A DNA stretch of 64,000 nt, taken from the NCBI GenBank assembly GCA_035533295.1, contig DATLUA010000017.1:46830-110829 (forward strand). Direction: 5' to 3'. Positions 16,697-24,159 of the stretch are shown here, one piece after another; within the stretch, counting starts at the first letter, position 1; every line of letters begins with the position of its first letter. Both the position numbers and the translations under genes were made by a program. The stretch is from JAGWJU01 sp035533295 (GTDB lineage: Bacteria > Elusimicrobiota > Elusimicrobia > UBA1565 > UBA9628). Below the pieces are notes generated by a model, which was given only the letters and a program-made list of their open reading frames with translations, was not told where the DNA came from and made no database searches.

Positions 16697-17997
16697 AGCC
16701 GCCTAATCAAGAAGGTCTGCATGGCCGACCAGCGCGACGCATCCTCATGAACGTGATCGGCCATGGGAAAGGCCTTCAAACGTTTGTCGCGCGAGGCCAC
16801 GGCGTTGAACATGGCGATGATCCCGTCGGCAGGGCAAGTGCGGTCCATCAAACCCGTTTCGACGAAAACCGGAACGCGCACGCGGCCGGCGAAGTTTAGA
16901 ATGTCGAAATAGGAAAGGGTTTTTAGCACCGCAACTTTGGCGGCAGGGCGTTCACGCAGATAGCCCGCAACGTCCGCGTAGGGCGAACGCTCGGCCGAGA
17001 GCAAGGAATCTCGGATGTCGCTCAAGAAGGGAAAATTGGCAGCGACCGCGGCCACTCCCGGATCCAAGCCCGCCAAGATAAGCGAGAGTCCGCCGCCCTG
17101 GCTGGCCCCCGCGACCCCAAGGCGCGCGGCGTCGACCTCCGGGCGCTTGCGCAAGAATTCCAGGCCGCGCAGGCCGTGGCAGACCATGGCGCGATAGACG
17201 TAAGTTTTGGGGCCCGCGATGCCCAAGAGGCTGTAATAGCCGTTGTCTACCGGATAGGAAGACTGATCGACCCTGTAGCCGCGGCCCTGGTACCAGAGCG
17301 CCGCGACCCCTTGATCGGCCCAGTCGATGGGCGGCGGGATTTGCCCCTCGCCGTACCAGGGGCTGATGAGCACGGCCGGATATCGGCCGGGCGCCTTGGG
17401 CCGACAGTACCAAGCATGCACGCGCGCGCCGCCCCAGCTCGAGTACGCGGCATGGAAGCACTCGGCGCGCGCGTCCGAGATGGCCGGGTTTTTTTCCAAC
17501 GCAGGATCCAGCGGAACTTTTGCGAGTTCGCGCTCGGTGCGGCGCCAGAACGCGGCGAAATCGGCCGGCGGGTCGGGCTTGGCGCGCAGGAATTTAGGCG
17601 CGACGACAAAGCCAAAGCGCAGCTCGGCCGCGGACAGGCCGCCGATCTCCGCCTGGATGTCCGCGCGGTAGACGCCCGGCCGCAGGACCGGGCGAAGCTT
17701 AAAACCGAGCGCGCGGCCCGGAACGGCTCGGGGCCGGCTCCAGTCGTAAGCGGCCAGCACCCGGCCGCGCGCATTTTCGAGAGTGAGACCCAGGCGAGCC
17801 TCCGCCGCGGTTCCGGTCAGCGGCGTAAGGCGAAAATCGAGTTGAATGGACACGCCGGCGGCGAAGATCATCCCGGGCGCCGTCTCGTCCGCGGACAAAG
17901 CCGCCGCGGCCGTGCGCGTGGAAATCTCCGGCGCCGGGATGGCGGCGCGCGCCGGCGGCGAGGCTAGAACCGAAAGAAAAGCAAGCTGAACCAGCAC
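16657..17997 (-). CDS. Secreted alpha/beta hydrolase, acetylxylan-esterase (AXE1)-like
   Basis: The 446-residue product begins at GTG with a signal peptide (MLVQLAFLSVLASPPARA). Residues about 35-150 are a beta-rich N-terminal domain. From about 155 the AXE1/cephalosporin-C deacetylase pattern begins: FAAFWRRTERELAKVPL, then PAVLISPWYGEG. The nucleophile elbow is GVAGASQGGGLSLI, the acid is in FVETGLMDRTCPADG and the catalytic His in MADHVHEDA. Likely it removes acetyl groups from plant-polysaccharide or other acyl substrates in the periplasm or outside. It is close to a GH113-like glycosidase gene, which supports a carbohydrate role. Confidence 0.85.
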   Translation of the reverse strand: MLVQLAFLSVLASPPARAAIPAPEISTRTAAAALSADETAPGMIFAAGVSIQLDFRLTPLTGTAAEARLGLTLENARGRVLAAYDWSRPRAVPGRALGFKLRPVLRPGVYRADIQAEIGGLSAAELRFGFVVAPKFLRAKPDPPADFAAFWRRTERELAKVPLDPALEKNPAISDARAECFHAAYSSWGGARVHAWYCRPKAPGRYPAVLISPWYGEGQIPPPIDWADQGVAALWYQGRGYRVDQSSYPVDNGYYSLLGIAGPKTYVYRAMVCHGLRGLEFLRKRPEVDAARLGVAGASQGGGLSLILAGLDPGVAAVAANFPFLSDIRDSLLSAERSPYADVAGYLRERPAAKVAVLKTLSYFDILNFAGRVRVPVFVETGLMDRTCPADGIIAMFNAVASRDKRLKAFPMADHVHEDASRWSAMQTFLIRRLYRPGGPGRYWTP

Positions 17998-18033
17998 GCG
18001 GGCATGATACCAAACCCGGAGCTTTGGCCGCCC

Positions 18034-18584
18034 TTAATTGAAGCTGATTTGAGAAGGGCTGGGGATCGCCTTGCGCGCCCGCTTGGCCATATCCTCGGCG
18101 GCCTGCCTTCGCTTCAACTTTCGCTGGTACCAATGCTTGATGCTGATGCCGTAGAGCACCGAGTGGGCCGCGCCATCATTGAAGCTCAGGTGTCCGCGCG
18201 GGGGCCCTCAAGGCCGTAGTCGTGGTGCTCGTAGAAGCTCCAGTCCTTGAGCCGGTAGCCGCTGGACGCGAGCTCCGCTGCGTCGGCCCAATCCCAGACC
18301 CAGTCGGCCGGCGTCGGAGCCTTGGCGTACTCGCCTAAAGGCGGCTGCACGTAAGAGATGCCGGAAAAGCTCCCGCCCGCGCCGAAGCACGAGAACATCG
18401 GCGCCTCGAACTTAATCGTGACACCCTGGCGCATGTTCTTGGGTATCGAGCCCTCGCCACCGCGCGTCAACGGGATATCCATCTCGAACACGGAAAACCT
18501 ATTTTGGATTTGAACTTTGCGCGCGCAAAGACCCGGCGGCCAGCGACAGCGTCAACACGCTCAACAGCGTCGTCGTTTTTTCAT
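18034..18584 (-). pseudogene. Frameshifted secreted protein gene (or assembly indels)
   Basis: An ATG at 18584 has a strong ribosome site (GGAGG) and overlaps the previous stop as ATGA, so a gene is expected. Its frame hits stops at once. Inserting one A in the A6 run after the ATG restores a signal peptide (LLSVLTLSLAAGSLRAQS). Near 18510 the ATG frame is needed again for the body (MDIPLTRGGEGSIPKNMRQG ... WSFYEHHDYGLEG), which ends at a TGA at 18186. One extra C in the C5 run near 18207 restores a tail (RGHLSFNDGAAHSVLYG ... PSQISFN) that ends at 18034. All breaks sit at homopolymers. The family is unknown. Confidence 0.6.
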
Positions 18585-19813
18585 GGTTTCCTCCGTAGAT
18601 AGTCGGTCACGGCTTTTTGCGCGGCCAAGTCGGCGTAAGCCGGGTTCATCCAGCCGAAAATATCGTAGTAGGGCCCGGTGACCCACAGGACGGCGTAGCG
18701 CGCGGTGCGGCCGGCGGGCATCGCGAGATAATCCGCCAGGCCACGCAGGCCCAGGACAATTTCCTTCTCCACTTCTTTTTTTTGCGCGGGCGTGGCCGCG
18801 CCGGACCAATAATTGGGGTGCAGCAGCCCGCCGCGCCCCACGCCGAACTCGCCCAGGCCCAACGGCGGCATTTGCGCGGGCGTCAAACCCAGGTAATGCC
18901 CCAAGATGTTCTTGCGAAAGCGCGCGTCGTAGATGGAAAGAGCCTCGGCGATTTCCCGCGGCATGGGCAAGCGACTGGCGCGCGCGGCCGCGGGCTCGCC
19001 GATCTCGAGATCCAGGTACTGGGACAAGTCCACGGCGTCCAAGCCCGCGATATAGCGCCCGAGCGTTTTTCTCTGGGCCGGGCTCATGCGCAGGACAAAG
19101 TCCTCGGGAATCTGGAGATGATGGGCGAAATCATGCGAGAGGCGCACGCGGCCCACAAGTCCCAGGGTTTTCAAGTCGTCTCGGGTCCACTTGAGCAGAT
19201 CCAGCCAGCGGTCGGGGCGGGCCGCCACCGAATCCATGAGCTCGGTGCCCAGCTCCAGCTGCACCGGCGCCGGATGCGCGCCGTGCGCCGAGGCTTGGGC
19301 CAAAGCGGCCTGGATGTCCAGCAGCGAGCCGTGGATAATCCCTTCTCGATAGGCGTCCGACATCGGATCCACGTCGAAATAGCCGCGCCAAGGAACGCTC
19401 ACGCGCCAGCTGGCGTTGCGCGAGGTCAATGGATTAAAGCCGGGAAAGTAAATCGGGGGATCGAGGTGAGGCTTCAACATCACCGTGAAACCGTCTTCAA
19501 GCGCGCCGGCCATGGCCGCGGCGAGTTCGGCCGAAGACGGCCCAACGGAGAAATCGATTTGGTTCAAGCCCGTATAGGCGTAGCTGGGCGCGAAGGCCAC
19601 CATGGAAAATCCCAGGGACTTGAGCTCGGCCAAGCGCTTGGCCGCGTTGGCGTACTCGCCCCGGCGGCCGGGATAGCTCACGCCCATCGCTCCGGGAGGC
19701 AGCGGCGCGGCCGCCGCCCGGCCAAAAAATACCGCCGCGGCTAGAAATCCCAAGGCGCAAAGCGCTGCGATTTTTTTGATGAGGCGCCGCGCCCAGAGCG
19801 GGGTCTTCGCCAT
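18581..19813 (-). CDS. Secreted TIM-barrel glycosidase, GH113-like
   Basis: The 410-residue product has an N-terminal signal/anchor (LIKKIAALCALGFLAAAVFF, then AAAAPLPPG). It then reads like a (beta/alpha)8 glycoside hydrolase: GFSMVAFAPSYAYTG, VMLKPHLDPPIYFPGFNP, WRGYFDVDP. VQLELGTELMDSVAARPDRW would hold the acid/base Glu and LGLGEFGVGRGG the nucleophile Glu. This order resembles GH113 beta-mannanases and related TIM-barrel-like proteins; the true substrate is unknown. It is followed with ATGA overlap by a frameshifted gene, and the esterase lies further downstream, suggesting a small polysaccharide locus. Confidence 0.65.
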   Translation of the reverse strand: MAKTPLWARRLIKKIAALCALGFLAAAVFFGRAAAAPLPPGAMGVSYPGRRGEYANAAKRLAELKSLGFSMVAFAPSYAYTGLNQIDFSVGPSSAELAAAMAGALEDGFTVMLKPHLDPPIYFPGFNPLTSRNASWRVSVPWRGYFDVDPMSDAYREGIIHGSLLDIQAALAQASAHGAHPAPVQLELGTELMDSVAARPDRWLDLLKWTRDDLKTLGLVGRVRLSHDFAHHLQIPEDFVLRMSPAQRKTLGRYIAGLDAVDLSQYLDLEIGEPAAARASRLPMPREIAEALSIYDARFRKNILGHYLGLTPAQMPPLGLGEFGVGRGGLLHPNYWSGAATPAQKKEVEKEIVLGLRGLADYLAMPAGRTARYAVLWVTGPYYDIFGWMNPAYADLAAQKAVTDYLRRKP

Positions 19814-19826
19814 GCGCTCGGGTGGA

Positions 19827-20585
19827 TTAGCGGGCGCTGTCGCCCGGCAGCAGGCGCTGGGGGACGTTTTGGAAGGAGACCGGCTTGCCGCCGTCGAAAT
19901 TGATGATCCAGGCGCGGTCGAAAACGCCGTCGGGCCAGGTCTCGGGCGCCGAAGTGAGGCCGAAGGCCTTCGCGATGGCGGGAATCAAGTGGTGCTCCCA
20001 GGCGATGAGCACCATCTTGCCCGCGCCCTCGGGATCGCTCATCACGGCCTTGGCCAAGATCGCGACGTCTGCCTTGCGGATGGACGTGTTGACCGCAATC
20101 CCCAGGCTTTGGGCCAGGGGCTCCACGGTCTCAAGCGGCCGGACGTCCTTGCCGTCGGCCTTGGGCTGCATAGCGTAGATGGCGACGGGCGTGCCGAATT
20201 GGGTCACCGCCGGATTGGTCTTGAAAAATCCCACCAAAGCCTTGGCGCGCTCCTCGCCGCGGGGGCTTAAATTATTGCCGACGACCGGCTTTTCCGCGTG
20301 GCGGATGATGATGACCTGCGCGGGGCCGGCGGCGTCCGCAGCCGCGGCGGCGGGCGGTAGCGGGGAGATTCCCTGTCCCTGGGTGGACGCCTCGGCCGCG
20401 ACGCCCAACTGCGCGGCCATATCGACCCAGGACATGCCCATGGCGGGGATGGCCGCTCCAGCCTCCGGCGCGGCGTCCGCGGAGGCGTCGAGCGCCCGGG
20501 CGCGCGGAACGGCCAGGGCCAAGAGCGCGCCGGCCACGCCGGCCCACAAAAACAGCGTCTGCGCCGGACTTCTTAGAATCCTCAC
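19827..20585 (-). CDS. Exported histidine phosphatase-family protein
   Basis: The core has the phosphoglycerate-mutase/acid-phosphatase signature VIIIRHAEKPVVGNNLSPRG with the phosphorylated His. AWEHHLIPAIAKAFG supplies the second catalytic His. I start at the GTG at 20585 (VRILRSPAQTLFLWAG, then a hydrophobic stretch ending AVPRARA), which gives a signal peptide and 252 residues. The frame stays open to 20681, but that would run into tRNA-Pro. A -10 box ends 7 nt upstream of this GTG. The substrate is unknown. The gene lies 13 bp before the GH113-like gene and is probably co-transcribed. Confidence 0.8.
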   Translation of the reverse strand: MRILRSPAQTLFLWAGVAGALLALAVPRARALDASADAAPEAGAAIPAMGMSWVDMAAQLGVAAEASTQGQGISPLPPAAAAADAAGPAQVIIIRHAEKPVVGNNLSPRGEERAKALVGFFKTNPAVTQFGTPVAIYAMQPKADGKDVRPLETVEPLAQSLGIAVNTSIRKADVAILAKAVMSDPEGAGKMVLIAWEHHLIPAIAKAFGLTSAPETWPDGVFDRAWIINFDGGKPVSFQNVPQRLLPGDSAR

Positions 20586-20591
20586 GAGGAG

Positions 20592-20597
20592 AGTATA
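20592..20597 (-). promoter_or_regulatory. -10 box placed for a leaderless GTG start
   Basis: On the minus strand TATACT is followed by six bases (CTCCTC) and then the GTG at 20585, exactly the distance expected if transcription starts at the GTG. No good -35 box and no usable ribosome site are seen. Confidence 0.45.
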
Positions 20598-20647
20598 GAC
20601 CGGAATCAGTCGGCGCGCGCGGGTCCAAAGTCCCACGGGAAACCGGG

Positions 20648-20670
20648 CAAAAGGCCCCGCGGAAAGCGGG
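20648..20670 (-). terminator. Probable intrinsic terminator after tRNA-Pro
   Basis: On the minus strand just after tRNA-Pro a hairpin with stem CCCGC/GCGGG and loop TTTCC is followed by GCCTTTTG. The stem is short but the position directly after the tRNA suits a terminator. Confidence 0.45.
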
Positions 20671-20672
20671 AC

Positions 20673-20745
20673 TCGGGGCACCCGGGGTTGAACCGGGAAC
20701 CTCCTGCTCCCAAAGCAGGCGCTCTGCCAATTGAGCTATGCCCCG
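20673..20745 (-). tRNA. tRNA-Pro (anticodon UGG)
   Basis: A full cloverleaf is readable on the minus strand: acceptor CGGGGCA/TGCCCCG, D arm GCTC/GAGC, anticodon stem CCTGC/GCAGG with loop TTTGGGA (anticodon TGG), and T arm CCCGG/CCGGG with loop TTCAACC. The discriminator is A; CCA is not encoded. It lies 15 bp after the addA stop. Confidence 0.95.
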
Positions 20746-20754
20746 TCGGAGGGA

Positions 20755-20760
20755 ATTATA
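20755..20760 (-). promoter_or_regulatory. -10 box for tRNA-Pro
   Basis: TATAAT on the minus strand directly follows the addA stop codon (TGATATAAT) and lies 9 nt before the mature tRNA 5' end. No clear -35 is seen inside the addA end. Confidence 0.45.
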
Positions 20761-23700
20761 TCAAGTTGCGTTCAGACCGGGCTGGCGCAGAAAAATAAGC
20801 TGAAATTCCGGCTGCTCGCCCAGGGTCTTTTCGACCGCCGCGGCGTAGGCCCGGCCCTGGGCGGCGTATTTCTCGCGCCGCGCGGCTAAGTCCCGCGCCG
20901 AGACCTTCTCGCTCTTGTAATCAGCCACCACCAGGCGTCCTTCCTCGCGGAAAAGCACGTCGATGACGCCGCGCATGACCGCGCCGTCCTCCGCGTAGAC
21001 GAAGGGGATTTCCCGCCCCAAAATATCGGCGCGGGAAAGGCGCATCGCGGCCGGCGAACGCAAAAATTTTTGCAAGACCGCCGTGGCCGCGCGCGCCGCC
21101 GCCCCCCAATTGGCGGCGGCTTCGGCGCGGGAAAGCCCGGCCGCGGCCTCAAGCGCCGCCCGCTCCAAAAGCTTGTCCGCGAAAGCCGCGCCCGCCTTGA
21201 AGTCCCAGGCCTCGAGCACCCGGTGGCACACGCGGCCCACGAGCGCGCCGTCCGCCGGAATTTCACCCGCACCGAAAGACTCGGTCGGCCCCGGCTCGTC
21301 TTCCTCCGCGGCCGGACGCCGGCGTTTTTCCGGCTCGCCCATCGCGCGCGTGGGTGAAACCGACCAGGGCTTGGCCGCGCAGGAATCTCGCAGTTCCTCG
21401 CGCCCACGCCAAAGCTCGGCCAGAGCCGCGGCGTCAAGCGCGCCTTTTTCTGCCGGAATACGCGCTTGGCCGCGCGCCGTTCCAGCCTCAAGCCTGCTCC
21501 GGCGCACGGGAACAACAACGCCTCCCAAGGAAAATTCCGTCTGCGAAGCGTCCGGCCAGGCGCCCGCGGCCGCGAGCCGCCAAGCCAAGGAACCCGCGCG
21601 CGGCTTAGGGCCTCCCAAAATCACGAGTTTCTCCTTGGCGCGGGTCATGGCCACGTAGAGAAGCCGCACCGTCTCTTTGTCCTGGCGCTCTTTTTCCAGA
21701 ATCTCCAGCCGCGCCATGGCCGCGCCGCAGGCGGCCTTGGGCAGGCGCAGCCCGGCCGCGTCCAGAGACCAGTTGGCGAAATACGCCTTCTCTCGGCGCC
21801 CGGCCGCGTTTTGCCCGGCGCCCGCGTCGGCCAGGAACACCAGCGGAAACTCGAGGCCTTTAGCCTTGTGCACGGTCAGGATGCGCACTGCCTGCAGGTG
21901 CTCGTCCGCCAAGGGGCTCTCGCCCTCCCGGTCGGAGCTTTGCGCCTCTTGCCGCGCGAAGTCGACGAATTCGCGCAGGCTTGAGCCCGAACCCTCGGAG
22001 GATTCCAGCGCCAGGCGCGCGAACTTGAGGATGTTGGCGGCGCTTTGCTCGCCGTGGTAGGCGCAGGAGGCCAATTCCAGAAGCGGCAGCTCGCCCAAGA
22101 CCCGCCGCGCTAAAACGCCCAAGGGCTCGCGGCCCACGCGCCCGCGCAGGCGGCGCAGCGCGGCGAATAATTTTTTCACGCGCGCGCGGCTTTCCTCGGG
22201 CAAAAGCCCCGGCGCCGGATCGCGCGGATAGCTTAGGCCCCCCCCGCGCGCCAAGCGGTAGAGCTCGGCGTCGTCCAGCGCGCACAACGGCGAACGCAGA
22301 AGCCCGGCCAGCGCGACTTTGTCCGCCGGATCATCGAGCGCGGACAAGAGATTGAGAAAATCGATGATCTCGGGCGCGCCATAGAAGCTTTTTTCCATCT
22401 CCACCGCATAGGGAATGCCGTGCGCCTTGAAGGCGTCCAAGAGCGGCCGCAAGGACGAGGACGAACGCAACAGGATGGCCGCGTCCCCGAAGCCCCAGCG
22501 CCGGTCCGGGCCGCAGTTCTCCGAGAGCCACTCCGCGAGCCACTGGAACTGGGCTTGGCGGGATTCCTCGGCCCCAAGCGCTTCCTCATCGTTCTCGGAA
22601 AGGACGAACTCGAGCGCGGGTCCGCCCGCGGGCGGCGCGGGCGTTTGGGGCGCGGACGCTTTGACCGCCGGAATCAGCGCCTTGTATTCGGGCTGAAGAT
22701 CCTCCTGGTAGACCATCACCGCCGGAAAAATTGCGTTGACCGGGGACAGCAGCGCCCCGGGGCTGCGGAAGTTGACGCCCAGCACGCAGAAAGCCGCTCC
22801 CGGAGAATCAAGGATGCGCCGGGTGAAGCGCTGATAGGCGGCCATGTCCGCGCCGCGGAAGCGGTAAATCGACTGCTTGGGGTCGCCCACGACGAAGAGC
22901 CGTCCCGGCGCGGGCCGGACCTCGTCCCAGCGCCGCGCGCGGCCATCTTGCTCCTCGGCCAAAAAAAGCAGGAACTCGCCCTGCAGAGGATCGGTGTCCT
23001 GGAACTCGTCGATGAGAAAGACGCGGCAGCGCAGCTTCAAGGCGGCGCGCACCTCCAAGTGGTCGCGCACCAAGTCGCGCGCGCGACGCAGCAGGCCTTC
23101 GAACGAAATGAAGCCCCGCCGCGTGTAGGCGCGGCGAAAAGTCTCGGCGAAGGGCCGCACCAGCGCGGCCGCGCGGCGGGTCAAAACCTCGTCCGCGCCG
23201 CAGGATTCCTCCGCCAGGCTCCGAGCCAGCTCATAGAGCGGCGCGCCGGCCGGATCCCAGGACTTGGGCCACTTCTTGGTCGCGATACCCTCGGCGCTTG
23301 GCTCCGGCGCCGCGGGCCAAGGCGGATTTTCGCTTGAAAGGGCTCCGGCCATGCCCTTTACGCGCGCCAGGACCGCGGCCAAGGACTCGTTAATTTTCGA
23401 TCGGCCATCCGCCTTGGGCTGGGCGCGCGCCAAGCGTTCGAGTTTTCCGGCCAGAGAAAGCATTTCGCGGGCCAACGCGGGCTGGGCTTGGCTCGCGGCC
23501 GAAAGTTCCGCGCCTTCGCGGCAGAGCGCCCGCGCCAAGCCCTCCACGCTCTCCAATGGCGCGCGAGTCAATATCTCGAGCCAAGCTTCCTTGCGCGGCG
23601 CCTGCTCGCCCAGCTCGACGTCGAGCCACCGCGCCCATTCCGATTCGAATAAGTCGTCAAAGAGCCGCTCCGAATCGTCGACCGTGAAATCCGGATCCAC

Positions 23701-24159
23701 GCCCGCCTCAACGGGATAGAGCCGCAATACGCGCGCGGCGAAGGAATGGATGGTGCCCACGGCGGCCTTATCGAGGTCGGCCAGCGCCTGGCGGCAACGC
23801 CGGGACATCTCCGCGCGCGGGCGCTTGAAGCGCGCCTCGATGGAGGAAACAAGTTCCTCCGCGCGGGCGCGCGCCTTGTCGTTTTGCGCCGCGCCATCTA
23901 AAAACGCGGCGGCGGATGCCAGGACCTCGGCCAGGCGCAGCTTGATGTCGCCCGCGGCCTTGTCGGTGAAGGTGAGCGCCACCACTTCCTCCACGACCGG
24001 AGCATCTTGCGCACCCAGGAGCAGGGCGGCCAGGCGGCGCACCAAAAGGGTGGTCTTACCCGTGCCCGCGCCGGCTTCGACCACCACGTTTTGCGCGAGG
24101 CCAAACGCCGCCGTTTCGCGCGCGGCCTGGTCGGCTTGGAGCGCCTGCGAATCAGTCAT
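20761..24159 (-). CDS. addA: AddA-type helicase-nuclease subunit
   Basis: This is a UvrD-like helicase fused to a RecB-family nuclease, which with AddB resects double-strand breaks for RecA recombination. Helicase motifs are Walker A VVEAGAGTGKTTLLVRRLA near the N-terminus, VFLIDEFQDTDPLQGEF, GDPKQSIYRFRGAD, TVHKAKGLEFPLVFLADAG and LYVAMTRAKEKL. The C-terminal nuclease has GVIDVLFREEG and VVADYKSEK, the catalytic Asp and Asp-x-Lys. The start is the ATG at 24159 (MTDSQALQADQAA), giving 1132 residues and overlapping addB by 8 nt. The frame stays open upstream inside addB, but that part has no family features. Confidence 0.92.
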   Translation of the reverse strand: MTDSQALQADQAARETAAFGLAQNVVVEAGAGTGKTTLLVRRLAALLLGAQDAPVVEEVVALTFTDKAAGDIKLRLAEVLASAAAFLDGAAQNDKARARAEELVSSIEARFKRPRAEMSRRCRQALADLDKAAVGTIHSFAARVLRLYPVEAGVDPDFTVDDSERLFDDLFESEWARWLDVELGEQAPRKEAWLEILTRAPLESVEGLARALCREGAELSAASQAQPALAREMLSLAGKLERLARAQPKADGRSKINESLAAVLARVKGMAGALSSENPPWPAAPEPSAEGIATKKWPKSWDPAGAPLYELARSLAEESCGADEVLTRRAAALVRPFAETFRRAYTRRGFISFEGLLRRARDLVRDHLEVRAALKLRCRVFLIDEFQDTDPLQGEFLLFLAEEQDGRARRWDEVRPAPGRLFVVGDPKQSIYRFRGADMAAYQRFTRRILDSPGAAFCVLGVNFRSPGALLSPVNAIFPAVMVYQEDLQPEYKALIPAVKASAPQTPAPPAGGPALEFVLSENDEEALGAEESRQAQFQWLAEWLSENCGPDRRWGFGDAAILLRSSSSLRPLLDAFKAHGIPYAVEMEKSFYGAPEIIDFLNLLSALDDPADKVALAGLLRSPLCALDDAELYRLARGGGLSYPRDPAPGLLPEESRARVKKLFAALRRLRGRVGREPLGVLARRVLGELPLLELASCAYHGEQSAANILKFARLALESSEGSGSSLREFVDFARQEAQSSDREGESPLADEHLQAVRILTVHKAKGLEFPLVFLADAGAGQNAAGRREKAYFANWSLDAAGLRLPKAACGAAMARLEILEKERQDKETVRLLYVAMTRAKEKLVILGGPKPRAGSLAWRLAAAGAWPDASQTEFSLGGVVVPVRRSRLEAGTARGQARIPAEKGALDAAALAELWRGREELRDSCAAKPWSVSPTRAMGEPEKRRRPAAEEDEPGPTESFGAGEIPADGALVGRVCHRVLEAWDFKAGAAFADKLLERAALEAAAGLSRAEAAANWGAAARAATAVLQKFLRSPAAMRLSRADILGREIPFVYAEDGAVMRGVIDVLFREEGRLVVADYKSEKVSARDLAARREKYAAQGRAYAAAVEKTLGEQPEFQLIFLRQPGLNAT

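Noticed and set aside
20586..20681. Longer N-terminus of the histidine phosphatase starting at 20681
   Set aside because: That start lies within tRNA-Pro and the following terminator hairpin. The GTG at 20585 gives a clean signal peptide.
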